Assembly: GCA_016713425.1 (NCBI GenBank) | Contig: JADJPE010000005.1 | Location: forward strand, 4,934,501-4,998,500 | Reading direction: 5' to 3' | From: Deltaproteobacteria bacterium | Lineage (GTDB): Bacteria > Myxococcota > Kuafuiibacteriia > Kuafuiibacteriales > Kuafuiibacteriaceae | DNA: 64,000 nucleotides | Shown here: positions 18,962 through 27,149 of the stretch, piece by piece | How positions within the stretch are numbered: the first letter of the stretch is position 1 | Layout: every line of letters starts with the position of its first letter | Program-made: the position numbers and the translations under genes | The notes under the pieces: model-generated | Seen by the model: only the letters and a program-made list of their open reading frames with translations | What the model was told of the DNA's origin: nothing | The model's database searches: none

Positions 18962-19672
18962 TTGATCCCGATTCGCGACATCAATCCGCGGACGCGCATA
19001 CCGTGGGTGAACTACGCTCTTCTTTTAGGGATCGGCGCGATCTTCGTGCTGGAGGTGCTGGGCGACGAGGCCCGGGTGGCTGAGTGGGTTGGCCGGTACG
19101 CCTTCGTTCCTACGCACTTCTTTGCGGCGCTTCACGCTCAGGATTCGCACCTTCTGTTTTGGAGCTTGGGCACGATCGTGACGTCGCTCTTCTTACACGG
19201 CGGCTGGTTCCACGTGATCGGAAATCTCCTTTTTCTCCGCGTTTTCGGCGACAACATCGAGGAGAAGTTCGGTCATCTCTTGTTCTTCGTCTTCTATCTG
19301 GCTTCGGGCGTGGCCGGCGCGTTGGCGCATGCGATGGCTGAACCAGAAAGCGCAGTGCCGGTCATTGGGGCGTCGGGCGCGATTGCGGGCGTCTTGGGCG
19401 CCTACATCATCATGTTCCCCACCGCCAAGATCGTGACGCTGTTCCCGATCTTGATCTTCTTGACGTTCATCGAGCTCCCCGCTTTTCTTTTCCTGGGGCT
19501 TTGGGCTGCTCAGCAGCTTCTGAACGGGTACCTCTCGATCGGGGGTGGAGGTCGGGGCCTGACCGGTGGCGTAGCCTGGTTCGCCCACATCGGCGGGTTC
19601 GGCGTCGGCGTCGTGGCGGGTGGTTTGTGGCGGCTCTGGTGGCGCAAGCGTAGGCGACGTCTCACGTCATGA
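18962..19672 (+). CDS. Rhomboid family intramembrane serine protease
   Basis: Rhomboids cleave membrane proteins within the bilayer. The 236-residue protein begins IPIRDINPR, as this family often does, and has six predicted membrane helices. The catalytic dyad is intact: Ser in GASGAIAGVLGAY and His in WFAHIGGFGVG. The conserved HGGWFHVIGNLLFL stretch in the second helix is present. TTG at 18962 is the likely start because homology begins exactly there. It is divergent from the barrel gene across a 124-base gap. Substrate unknown. Confidence 0.92.
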   Translation: MIPIRDINPRTRIPWVNYALLLGIGAIFVLEVLGDEARVAEWVGRYAFVPTHFFAALHAQDSHLLFWSLGTIVTSLFLHGGWFHVIGNLLFLRVFGDNIEEKFGHLLFFVFYLASGVAGALAHAMAEPESAVPVIGASGAIAGVLGAYIIMFPTAKIVTLFPILIFLTFIELPAFLFLGLWAAQQLLNGYLSIGGGGRGLTGGVAWFAHIGGFGVGVVAGGLWRLWWRKRRRRLTS

Positions 19673-19704
19673 GGATGTCTGTCGTGGTGGGGTGCGGCCG
19701 CGGG

Positions 19705-20799
19705 CTATCTGTGGTGCGACGCTTGGCGTTCGAAGTAGTCGCGCACGTATTGCATGAGATTGTCGACGTAGTCTTCGAAGTGTGGGCAGCGAATGCCTGT
19801 GCCTTCGAGGACGTCGAGCGTGTTCCGCGAATTGTAGAAGGCCATGTGGTTTAGGTAGTCGATCGCCTGATGGCTTACAGCCGCGAATCGCTCGAGGCCT
19901 GGAATGCGCAGGAGCACCTTTGTGAGGTTGGGCGACACGCGATATCGAGGCGGTTTCTTGCCGGAGCGTTCGGCGATGATCTCGTAGACCGTTCGCGACG
20001 AGAGGGCGTTCGGATCGACCACGTGAAAGGTTCGGCCGATCGACTCCGGACGCTGCACGATCGCGTGTACGGCGTCGACAAGGTAGTCGACCGGAATCAA
20101 ATTGAGCGGGGCGCACCCTTCGCCGGCAATGGGGACGGGGAACGCGGCCGGGGACCCAGCGAGAAGCATGCCGATGTGGTAGACACTGTCGAAGCGGTCG
20201 ATCTCACCGGTGCGAGAGTCACCGACGACGCCGGCCGGCCGGATCACGATCGAGGGAAGGGTCTTCTGTGTGCGGCGAACCAGGACCTCGGCGTGATACT
20301 TCGTGGCTTCATACGCGTTTCGGAAGCCTTGGCCGGCGTCCAATTCGTGTTCCATGATGACGCCGCGCCGATCGCCGGATACGTAGGCGCTGCTGAAGTG
20401 AACGAAGCGCTCTAGGTGTGCAACCGCCCGTGCGAGACTCAAGATATTGGCTGTCCCACGTACATTCACGGCGTCCGCGGCGGTTCGGTCGGCATCCAGC
20501 GTGTGTAGCGCCGCCAAGTGATAGATCTCGGTCGCTCTCTCGGTCACGGCGCGGAACTCGATCCCGCTGAGACCGACGTCCATCGCTGTTACGTCGCCGA
20601 CAACCGGGCTGATGCGTGTGCGGTCGATGCCCGAATGAAAGGCGAGATGCGCGATCGCTTCTTCGGCGCGCGCTTGTTGCTTCGCTTCGATCAGGACGGT
20701 CATGGTGAGCTCGTCGTTCGCGAGGAGGAGCTTCCTCACCAATCGGCGGGCGATGAAACCGGGATAGCCGGTCACGAAGGCGTGCGGTGCGTGCGTCAT
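19705..20799 (-). CDS. Extended SDR / NAD(P)-dependent epimerase or acyl reductase-like protein
   Basis: The 364-residue protein has a Rossmann fold with the cofactor motif TGYPGFI (10-16), the VVGDVT and FVHFSSAYVSG segments, and the catalytic YEATK (Tyr-x-x-x-Lys). The wording of the motifs (YPGFIARRLV, IVIRPAGVVGDS) is closest to the male-sterility/fatty acyl reductase-like branch, but substrate cannot be assigned. ATG 20799 overlaps the coaE stop codon as ATGA, so the two genes are translationally coupled. An upstream in-frame start at 20832 would lie inside coaE. Confidence 0.78.
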   Translation of the reverse strand: MTHAPHAFVTGYPGFIARRLVRKLLLANDELTMTVLIEAKQQARAEEAIAHLAFHSGIDRTRISPVVGDVTAMDVGLSGIEFRAVTERATEIYHLAALHTLDADRTAADAVNVRGTANILSLARAVAHLERFVHFSSAYVSGDRRGVIMEHELDAGQGFRNAYEATKYHAEVLVRRTQKTLPSIVIRPAGVVGDSRTGEIDRFDSVYHIGMLLAGSPAAFPVPIAGEGCAPLNLIPVDYLVDAVHAIVQRPESIGRTFHVVDPNALSSRTVYEIIAERSGKKPPRYRVSPNLTKVLLRIPGLERFAAVSHQAIDYLNHMAFYNSRNTLDVLEGTGIRCPHFEDYVDNLMQYVRDYFERQASHHR

Positions 20800-21404
20800 G
20801 GGTTGACCTCGTCGCTCGTGAGTTTTTGCCACAACGCCAGCACTTGAGCCCGCGTCGACTCGATGTCGCCTCGATTGTCGATGACGTGGTCGGCGCGCGC
20901 GACCTTGTCCTCGAGGGGCATTTGGGCGTCGATGCGTGCCTCGATCTGAGAAGGGCTGAGCGCGTCGCGATTTTTGAGGCGCTGTCGTTGGGTGGGGCCG
21001 TCGACGTCGACGACCACTACGGTGTCCATGTCGCGGTCGATCCCATTCTCGAACAGGAGTGCCGCATCGTAGACGACCACCCGTGCGCCGGCGTCGGCCG
21101 CTTCCCGGGCGCGTGTTCGGGCCAGCTTCGCGATCCGCGGGTGCGTGATCGCGTTGAGATCCCTGCGCGCCCTGGGATCGCCGAAGACGATCTCGCCGAG
21201 CGCGCCGCGGTCGAGCTGACCGTCAGGCGTGATGACGCCCGGTCCAAAGCGCTCGACGATGGCCTTGAGTCCGTCTGTTCCGGGGGCCACGACCTCGCGG
21301 GCGAGCACGTCGGCGTCGACCACGCGGGCACCACAATGGCGCAGCAGCTCGGCCACCACCGATTTTCCGGACGCGATTCCCCCCGTGAGACCCACGAGTA
21401 GCAA
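20796..21404 (-). CDS. coaE: Dephospho-CoA kinase
   Basis: CoaE phosphorylates dephospho-CoA, the last step of coenzyme A synthesis. The P-loop GGIASGKS, the VVDADVLAREV segment, ITHPRI and LLFENG are all present, and the length of about 202 residues is right. TTG 21404 was chosen because AAGGGG lies 6 bases upstream and homology (LLLVGLTGG) starts there; an upstream TTG at 21443 would add 13 residues. The stop overlaps the start of the SDR gene by 4 bases. Confidence 0.95.
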   Translation of the reverse strand: MLLVGLTGGIASGKSVVAELLRHCGARVVDADVLAREVVAPGTDGLKAIVERFGPGVITPDGQLDRGALGEIVFGDPRARRDLNAITHPRIAKLARTRAREAADAGARVVVYDAALLFENGIDRDMDTVVVVDVDGPTQRQRLKNRDALSPSQIEARIDAQMPLEDKVARADHVIDNRGDIESTRAQVLALWQKLTSDEVNP

Positions 21405-21494
21405 GTGTTCCCCTTCGACCTGGTTTGTTACGACGGTCCGCAATCGACGTAAAGGAGTTTGCCTCGGGACGCCAGGACGCTAAGCTCCCGCGCC

Positions 21495-22148
21495 GTGGTC
21501 TGGCAGAAGCGAAGGCGCATCTTGGCCGTGGTCGGTCTTTCTCTCGGGGCGGTTTGCGTGCCCGGGGGCCCTGGTTGGGCGGCACCTCCGTCCATGCTCT
21601 TAGGGGCCGAACGTTGTGGATCGTGCCATGAGGCGCAGTATGCCTCCTGGAAGAAGACGGGCCACGCGGACGCGCTTGCGCGTCTTTCAGAGGTTCAGGC
21701 GCGGGATCCCGTCTGCCGGAGCTGCCACACGATGGACCCGTCGTCACAGGACCCCGCGCTTGCCGGCGTCCAGTGCGAAAGCTGTCACGGACCGGGTCGC
21801 TTTTACGCGCCGAGGAACGTCATGAAGGACCCCGAGCTTCGCACGCTCCTGGGGTTGACCAACGTGGAGGCGCCGGTCTGCGCTGGGTGTCACGCGGAGG
21901 ATACGCCAGGGATTCGGCCTTTCGATTTCAAAGCGATGGTGGTGCGTGTGCGGCACGACCATGTGGAGAGCGATCTGGCGCCTGACGCCAAGCCCGCGGC
22001 GTCACGGCCCGCGTCTGGAGCGTCGCCCAATGCATCGATGATGGCCGATTCTTCTCATGCTTCTGATTCTTCGGTCGCGACGCGCGACGACCGCCGTTCG
22101 GTTTCCGAACCGGGGCGAGACGCGCTGCGCCAAGCAGGCACACCATGA
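21495..22148 (+). CDS. Tetrahaem c-type cytochrome, c554-like
   Basis: The protein (217 residues from GTG 21495) has a good signal peptide (QKRRRILAVVGLSLGAVCV, then WAAPP) and four CxxCH motifs: CGSCH, CRSCH, CESCH and CAGCH. Spacing and the CESCHGPG segment resemble cytochrome c554/multihaem cytochromes. The C-terminal 50 residues are Ser/Ala/Asp-rich with no haem motif. TTG 21459 is an alternative start, but it would place 12 residues before the basic region of the signal peptide. Its stop codon overlaps the ATG of the ResB-like gene (ATGA), so the two are made together. Redox partner unknown. Confidence 0.85.
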   Translation: MVWQKRRRILAVVGLSLGAVCVPGGPGWAAPPSMLLGAERCGSCHEAQYASWKKTGHADALARLSEVQARDPVCRSCHTMDPSSQDPALAGVQCESCHGPGRFYAPRNVMKDPELRTLLGLTNVEAPVCAGCHAEDTPGIRPFDFKAMVVRVRHDHVESDLAPDAKPAASRPASGASPNASMMADSSHASDSSVATRDDRRSVSEPGRDALRQAGTP

Positions 22149-23281
22149 CTCGAAACGGCGAAGTGACGTCGGCGGTGGGGCCGAGGCGGTGGGCCGCGTC
22201 TTTGTGGCTGGCGATTTCCTCGACGAGAACCACCGCCTTCTTGGTGATCGCCTTGGCGATGATCGCGCTTGCGTCGGCCGTCATTCCGCAAGGGGGGGAG
22301 GCCTTGATCCTCGCTCGGAGCGAGCACGCCACTCGTCTCCATGCACTGATTGCGTGGGGGCTGACGGATCTGTTCGAATCGGCCTGGTTCAAGGCCTTCG
22401 CTGTCTTGTTGGTCACAAACGTGACTGCGGCGGCGCTTCGGTTGGTCGCATCCAAGGTCGAGACGGGCAACCTTGTGCGTGTGCCGGCCACAGCGCCCCT
22501 TTCGACCACGCTCAGGACCTCGGTGCCAGAGCGGGCCGTAGACATTCTCCGCCGAACGTGTCGAGCGTTTCTTCGGGTCGCGCCCGCCGCGGAGGTGGTG
22601 GAGGGCGCGCGGGTGACGATGGTCTTCGACACCACACGCGGTGGAAGCTTCGCGCCGCTTTTTGCCCACCTTGGACTCTTGCTTTTGGTGACCGGTGCGG
22701 CGAGTGCGACCACCGTCGACCCGGCGTCGACCATTCCGTATGGACGGTTCGAGATCAAAGACATGCGCTCCCAGAAGGTGGGGCGATTCGATATGGTGGC
22801 CAACGAGCCGTTTCAGCTCTTTCAGTGGCGCGCTCAGTACACGCTGAAGACCTTTCGACGCGATCTCGGTGGCCTTGGGCCGGCGGTGCAGTTCGAAAAG
22901 GCCGAGCCCGATCAACCCGGATCCACGTTCTGGGTCTACCTGCTGGCGCCCAACGAGTTCACGAAGGACGGCCGGACCGTCTTCTTCGATGAAAAGCATC
23001 GCGGCGATGTCGTGGCCTTCCGGGCGCTCGACATGGGTGAGCGACCGCTGCCTGGCGAGGGCTTTGGCGCGTCGTCGGCTGCAGTGCTGATGGTTCTCGG
23101 CGTGGGCCTCCTGTTGATCGGCATGCTGGTGGGGTCACGCGTTCCGGGGCGTTTTTGGATCTTGGCCGACGGAGACGTCGTTCGGTTGGTGGGTGTGCCT
23201 CAGCAGTCCGAGGATTCGGGCTTCGCTCGCGGGTTTGATCGGCTCGCGCTCATTACGCAGGCCGCCTTGCGCGACGATTGA
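22145..23281 (+). CDS. ResB-like cytochrome c biogenesis/membrane protein
   Basis: The 378-residue protein matches the ResB/Ccs1 pattern: paired N-terminal membrane helices (about 18-50 and 80-102), a third at about 172-190, a large extracytoplasmic domain with the GRFEIKDMRSQKVGRFDM region, and a last helix at about 313-333 (LMVLGVGLLLIGMLVG). ResB works with a CcsA/ResC partner in System II haem ligation; no CcsA is encoded here. It is translationally coupled to the tetrahaem cytochrome gene, so it may be a dedicated helper or a membrane partner of that cytochrome. It converges with the ccm operon, 6 bases apart. Confidence 0.82.
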   Translation: MTRNGEVTSAVGPRRWAASLWLAISSTRTTAFLVIALAMIALASAVIPQGGEALILARSEHATRLHALIAWGLTDLFESAWFKAFAVLLVTNVTAAALRLVASKVETGNLVRVPATAPLSTTLRTSVPERAVDILRRTCRAFLRVAPAAEVVEGARVTMVFDTTRGGSFAPLFAHLGLLLLVTGAASATTVDPASTIPYGRFEIKDMRSQKVGRFDMVANEPFQLFQWRAQYTLKTFRRDLGGLGPAVQFEKAEPDQPGSTFWVYLLAPNEFTKDGRTVFFDEKHRGDVVAFRALDMGERPLPGEGFGASSAAVLMVLGVGLLLIGMLVGSRVPGRFWILADGDVVRLVGVPQQSEDSGFARGFDRLALITQAALRDD

Positions 23282-23287
23282 CGGCGC

Positions 23288-23455
23288 TTATGGGTTTCCA
23301 GCGCTGGGCGCCTGTTCTTCTTCATCCCGTCGGCGTCGGTCTGCACGCGCCCATTCGTTGCGGACGGCCTTGGTCCCGAGGCTCCATCCAAGATAGAAGC
23401 CGATCGCGAGGGCGCACGAGATGTAGAGGATGTGGGCGATGGATGGCGTCCCCAA
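23288..23455 (-). CDS. Small single-pass membrane protein at the end of the ccm operon
   Basis: A 55-residue frame starts at TTG 23455, only 5 bases after the stop of the CcmD-like gene, and ends at TAA 23288-23290. It has one membrane helix (about 6-27, IAHILYISCALAIGFYLGW) followed by a highly charged tail (RADRRRRDEEEQ). This is the layout of CcmD-like small haem-exporter subunits. The start codon is weak and no strong ribosome-binding site is seen, but tight spacing and the clean helix-plus-charged-tail pattern support a real gene. Function inferred only from position. Confidence 0.55.
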   Translation of the reverse strand: MGTPSIAHILYISCALAIGFYLGWSLGTKAVRNEWARADRRRRDEEEQAPSAGNP

Positions 23456-23460
23456 AACGA

Positions 23461-23988
23461 CTACTCGCTTTCGTTGCGGGTCCCGGGCTTGTCTCGCGCC
23501 GCGATCCGTTGAGCCAGGAGAGACAGTTCGACGGCCATCTCAGCCTGCCTTCTTGCCAGAACGATAATGTAACCGAACATCAGGAGGAAGAACGTCGCGT
23601 AGGCGATGGCAACCAGCATCCCGGCGTCGACCGCTTCATCCTCCGAAGCACCGGACACGGGCTCGAAACCGGGCGGCGGTGATTTCTTTGGCATGGCGGA
23701 GGCCGACGCTGAAGCCGAAGCGGGCCCCGAAGCGGACGCCGGAGCCGGGTCCGCGGTTGTGGGTGATGGGGCGGGGGCGGCTTCGGCGGAAGGAGAGCCG
23801 GCCTCGGGGAGACTCTCCGCCCGAGCGGCCGGGGCAGCTGCCAGAAGCACGAGCGCGACGAGGGGGGCACCCAACGCCGTGCCGATGCCAAGGGCACCAA
23901 AGATGCGGGACGACCCGCCTTTGACGCAGGTTGTCGAAACCTCTGGGCTCTCACACCGCCTTCGGGGTGCGCGCGTTCTTCGATCCAT
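23461..23988 (-). CDS. CcmD-like protein with signal peptide and long Ala/Ser/Pro linker
   Basis: The 175-residue product has an extended N-terminus, a hydrophobic stretch with an ARA cleavage-like site near residue 57, a Pro/Ala/Ser-rich linker (60-105) and one membrane helix at about 121-144. A charged helix follows (RRQAEMAVELSLLAQRIAAR). The helix plus charged tail matches CcmD, normally 50-70 residues, which stabilises the CcmABC-CcmE complex. It lies 3 bases after ccmC, the usual place for ccmD. The long signal-like N-terminal extension is unusual, so the CcmD call rests on the last 60 residues and on context. Confidence 0.6.
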   Translation of the reverse strand: MDRRTRAPRRRCESPEVSTTCVKGGSSRIFGALGIGTALGAPLVALVLLAAAPAARAESLPEAGSPSAEAAPAPSPTTADPAPASASGPASASASASAMPKKSPPPGFEPVSGASEDEAVDAGMLVAIAYATFFLLMFGYIIVLARRQAEMAVELSLLAQRIAARDKPGTRNESE

Positions 23989-23991
23989 CGA

Positions 23992-24720
23992 CTAATCCTC
24001 CAGGCCTGCTTCGATCGCTTTCATGTGGAGTCGATCGAGCGCGGTTCTCAGTTTCCCCGCTCGAACTCGCGTCCAGAGCATCACGACATAGCCTAAAATA
24101 AACGTGAGGACACACATCCAAAACGCGAGCCGCATGCCTGGCGCGAGGCCGCCGCTCTTGTTGACCACCTTCTCTGGATGGGTGCCGCGCCAAATGTCGA
24201 CCGACACATAAACGAAAACGGCGTTGCACACCGCGAGAACAGAGAGCCCGGCCGAGATTTGCTTCGCGGACGGGCCCGCGTATGCACGGACGATCTTGCA
24301 TGCCACCAAGGTGAGCACCAGGACCAGGCTCGATGTGAGGCGAACGTCCCAGACCCAATAGACGCCCCATGCCTTGCGCCCCCAAAGTGGTCCGCTGATG
24401 AGGACAAGGACGCCAAAGAGAATCGCGAGCTCGACAGCGGCGTCATTGAGGCGATCCCAGTTGTCAGTGCGCCGCCAGAGAAATGCGATGCTGCTGTAGG
24501 CCATCACCGGCGCCGAGATCAGCATGATCCACGCGGCGGGGACGTGGAAATAGAAGATCTTCTGGACGTACCCCATCTCCTTTTCGAGTGGGGCATAGAA
24601 GAAGACGAGCGCAATGCAGATCGGGAAGAGGATCCCGACCAAAGCGGACAGTCCGGTCAAGGTCCAGGGAACGGGGAGGCCTCTCGAAGTGTCGAACAGT
24701 TCTTCCTTTGCGTTGGGCAT
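23992..24720 (-). CDS. ccmC: Haem exporter/holo-CcmE release protein CcmC
   Basis: CcmC holds haem at the outer face of the membrane and loads it onto CcmE. The 242-residue protein has six membrane helices and the haem-handling tryptophan-rich motif WGVYWVWDVRLTSS between flanking histidines (YFHVPAAW and the later GTHPE region). ATG 24720 (MPNAKEELF) is the homologous start; the frame is open further upstream without homology. ccmB ends 17 bases before it and the CcmD-like gene follows. Confidence 0.95.
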   Translation of the reverse strand: MPNAKEELFDTSRGLPVPWTLTGLSALVGILFPICIALVFFYAPLEKEMGYVQKIFYFHVPAAWIMLISAPVMAYSSIAFLWRRTDNWDRLNDAAVELAILFGVLVLISGPLWGRKAWGVYWVWDVRLTSSLVLVLTLVACKIVRAYAGPSAKQISAGLSVLAVCNAVFVYVSVDIWRGTHPEKVVNKSGGLAPGMRLAFWMCVLTFILGYVVMLWTRVRAGKLRTALDRLHMKAIEAGLED

Positions 24721-24737
24721 GCTGAGTCGGGTTCCTC

Positions 24738-25451
24738 TCAATCGACCAAGATCGGCTCGAAGGTCCAAAGCGAAGCCACCAAGAACACTACATCGAAAGC
24801 GACAAGAAGTCGCACGCATTCCGAGAAGACACCCAGCTCGCCGGTCAGGTCGAAGAGCGCCGCGGTCGCTTTCACACCGAGGATGAGGAGCGGCAAGATG
24901 AAAGGATAGAGGACGATGGTCAAGAGCACGTCCTTGGTCTGTGCGCGGAGCAGCATCGACGCGAGCAGGGTGCCGATCACAGAGTAGCCGATCGTCCCGA
25001 GAAGAAGCACCAGTGCGAGCATACCGGCCCGCTCGGCGGTGATGGCGAGGTTGAAAAAGAAAAACAAGGCTGGGACCACGACGGCTTCGACCACCAGCAT
25101 GAAGACAAAAACTCCGAGTGCCTTGCCCAGGAACAAGGCGGGGCGTGCGATGGGCGTGAGGAGCAGGGCGCGAATGCAATCGCCCTCGCGTTCACGTTCG
25201 AAGACGCGGCCGAGTCCGAGCGTTCCGGCAAACGCCACCGCAACCCACAAGATGCCGGCCGCCACGGCGTGGAGGGGCGCGTCGCCGTAGAAGAAGGAGA
25301 ACGAGAAGACGAGGACGACCAAGAAGCCAAAGTAGGCCGTCGTAAGGAGGATCTCCTTGCTCCGGAGCTCGACGCGAAGGTCCTTCTTGGCGACGATCCA
25401 GCTGTCGCGCAGAATCGAAACGAACCCCGCGATCTCTTGCCGCACGCTCAT
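24738..25451 (-). CDS. ccmB: Haem exporter ABC permease CcmB
   Basis: CcmB is the membrane subunit of the CcmAB transporter that drives release of holo-CcmE. The 237-residue protein has six hydrophobic helices, the N-terminal KKDLRVELRSKEILLTT and the FEREREGDCIRALLLTP loop typical of the family. Its ATG overlaps the ccmA stop by 4 bases. Confidence 0.93.
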   Translation of the reverse strand: MSVRQEIAGFVSILRDSWIVAKKDLRVELRSKEILLTTAYFGFLVVLVFSFSFFYGDAPLHAVAAGILWVAVAFAGTLGLGRVFEREREGDCIRALLLTPIARPALFLGKALGVFVFMLVVEAVVVPALFFFFNLAITAERAGMLALVLLLGTIGYSVIGTLLASMLLRAQTKDVLLTIVLYPFILPLLILGVKATAALFDLTGELGVFSECVRLLVAFDVVFLVASLWTFEPILVD

Positions 25452-26200
25452 TCTGTGCGGCCTCTCTTCGCGATGAGCGTCTCGACCATCTCTCGATAGG
25501 CCGTGCGCAGCGTGTCGGGCTTCAGAGGACCGGTCAGGCGTCCGGCGGTTCGCCCACGAACCAACACCAGCGCTTCATCGGCGAGCTCCGCCGTGATTTC
25601 GAGATCGTGGGAGACCATGAGCGTCATGGTCCCTTGGCGCTGGAGTGCGCGAATGCGGTCAATCACGACCATGGTCGAGGCGCGATCGAGGCCGGTGAAG
25701 GGCTCGTCGAGCAAGAGGAGCGTCGGGCGACCCACCCACGCCCGAGCGAGCCCTAAACGCTGCAGCATGCCACGCGAGTAGGTCTTGACGGGACGCCGCA
25801 TCGCATCCTCGAGTCCGAACTCCTGAAGCAACTGTTCGGCCTCACGGTCGGGGAACCTACACCCATAAAGACGTGCGAAGAAAGCCACGTTCTCGAGCCC
25901 ACTGAGGTCTCCGTAGGTGAGCGAGGCGTGTGAGAGGAGGCCGATCTTTCCGCGGGCTTCCTTGTTGCGCTTCAGGGGAAGATCGCCAAAGCGAACTTCG
26001 CCGCTGGTCGGGCGGGAGAGCGTTGAGAAGAGCCAAAGAAGCGTCGTCTTGCCAGCACCGTTGGGGCCTAGGAGTGCGGTCGTCTTGCCCCGCTCAAGGC
26101 GGAGATCGACGTTGGAGAGTGCGCGATGTCGCTCGTAGATCTTGGAGACGCCGAGTGCTTCGACGCGATCGAAGTCGACTTCAGACTGAATGGGAGCCAT
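25448..26200 (-). CDS. ccmA: Haem exporter ATP-binding protein CcmA
   Basis: CcmA is the ATPase of the CcmAB transporter. The 250-residue protein has Walker A GPNGAGKTT, the ABC signature YSRGMLQRL (SRGM in place of SGGQ), Walker B LLLLDEPFTGLD and the switch His in MVSHD. ATG 26200 was chosen; it lies inside the 3' end of the preceding gene (20-base overlap), and an upstream start at 26251 adds residues without homology. It overlaps ccmB by 4 bases. Confidence 0.93.
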   Translation of the reverse strand: MAPIQSEVDFDRVEALGVSKIYERHRALSNVDLRLERGKTTALLGPNGAGKTTLLWLFSTLSRPTSGEVRFGDLPLKRNKEARGKIGLLSHASLTYGDLSGLENVAFFARLYGCRFPDREAEQLLQEFGLEDAMRRPVKTYSRGMLQRLGLARAWVGRPTLLLLDEPFTGLDRASTMVVIDRIRALQRQGTMTLMVSHDLEITAELADEALVLVRGRTAGRLTGPLKPDTLRTAYREMVETLIAKRGRTE

Positions 26201-27149
26201 GGCCAGCGTGGTGCCCTTTTGCGATCTCGATTTCACGAAGCACCAACGCAAGCTCCGTCATGAGTTCGGCGTGGCGGCGCTCATATCGCTTTTCGGAGAT
26301 CTTGTCTTCGCCTCGGTCGCGCTCGAGCACCTCGAGAGCACGCAGGATTTGGTCCTTACGTGCGCGCGGAGACAGGGGGCCTTCGACCGACAGCGTCTGG
26401 TCGTGCTTTGCGACGGGCCGCATCAGTGAATAGATCATCCAGCCGAGAATCCCGATCGCAACAAAGAGCGCGAGGTAGCGCGGCCACACCGTCTTCGCGG
26501 GGACGCCCGTGACTTGGTAGGCGAGTGCTTCGCCCGCCGCGAGGGCGCCGAAGTCGAAGACCGCAAACTTCGAGCCTCCCATGTCCGAAATTCGATCTTC
26601 GTGACGATGCGCCGACGTGACGGTGATTCCGGGGACATGTTCGACGATGATGCGAAGCGCGTTGACGGTGAAGGGAAAAGTGCGGCGGATATCGGCGGTG
26701 TCGACCGTGAGCGGTTGAAAGTAGCGGGCGCCGATGTGCGTCGCTTGGCCGGCGAGCAGCGGACGACGACCCAGGATCGAGGAACGGTCATCGCTGACCT
26801 CGAAGTCCGAGGTCGACTCGTCGAGCGCGGGCACACGGGCCCTAGCCGGAAGGAGGACGGTCAGATCGGAGGCCTCCACGTTCCTGTCGGAAGGATTGGT
26901 GATCTGCCAGAACTCCTCGACGGTGAGCTCGTTCTCCCCGAGCCGGTAGGCGATGATCACCGAGGCTCGCACGTCCTCCGGACGCCCGCCCGGCTGGCCC
27001 GCGGAGGGCCTGCTCGCGGGTCTGGATGCTGGCTGGGCCGTGGTACCGGCCGGGGCTGCCGTCGGGATGGCCGCCGGCGCGGGCGCGGGCGTGGGCGAAG
27101 CAAAGATCAGCGTGGCCTCGGCAAGGAAGATGGCGGCAAGTGAGCTCAT
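26181..27149 (-). CDS. Exported protein of the ccm operon, function unknown
   Basis: The 322-residue protein has a short signal peptide (about 1-18), a Pro/Ala-rich linker and a beta-rich domain (about 60-225, ITNPSDRNVEASDLTVLLP). One membrane helix lies at about 231-250. The cytoplasmic tail contains ILRALEVLERDRGEDKISEKRYE, a pattern also found in CcmI-related and zinc-ribbon proteins near ccm genes. There are no cysteines, so it is not a CcmG or CcmH thiol protein. It overlaps both neighbours (4 bases upstream, 20 downstream), which implies strict co-expression with haem-handling genes. I do not recognise a named family. Confidence 0.7.
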   Translation of the reverse strand: MSSLAAIFLAEATLIFASPTPAPAPAAIPTAAPAGTTAQPASRPASRPSAGQPGGRPEDVRASVIIAYRLGENELTVEEFWQITNPSDRNVEASDLTVLLPARARVPALDESTSDFEVSDDRSSILGRRPLLAGQATHIGARYFQPLTVDTADIRRTFPFTVNALRIIVEHVPGITVTSAHRHEDRISDMGGSKFAVFDFGALAAGEALAYQVTGVPAKTVWPRYLALFVAIGILGWMIYSLMRPVAKHDQTLSVEGPLSPRARKDQILRALEVLERDRGEDKISEKRYERRHAELMTELALVLREIEIAKGHHAGHGSHSV

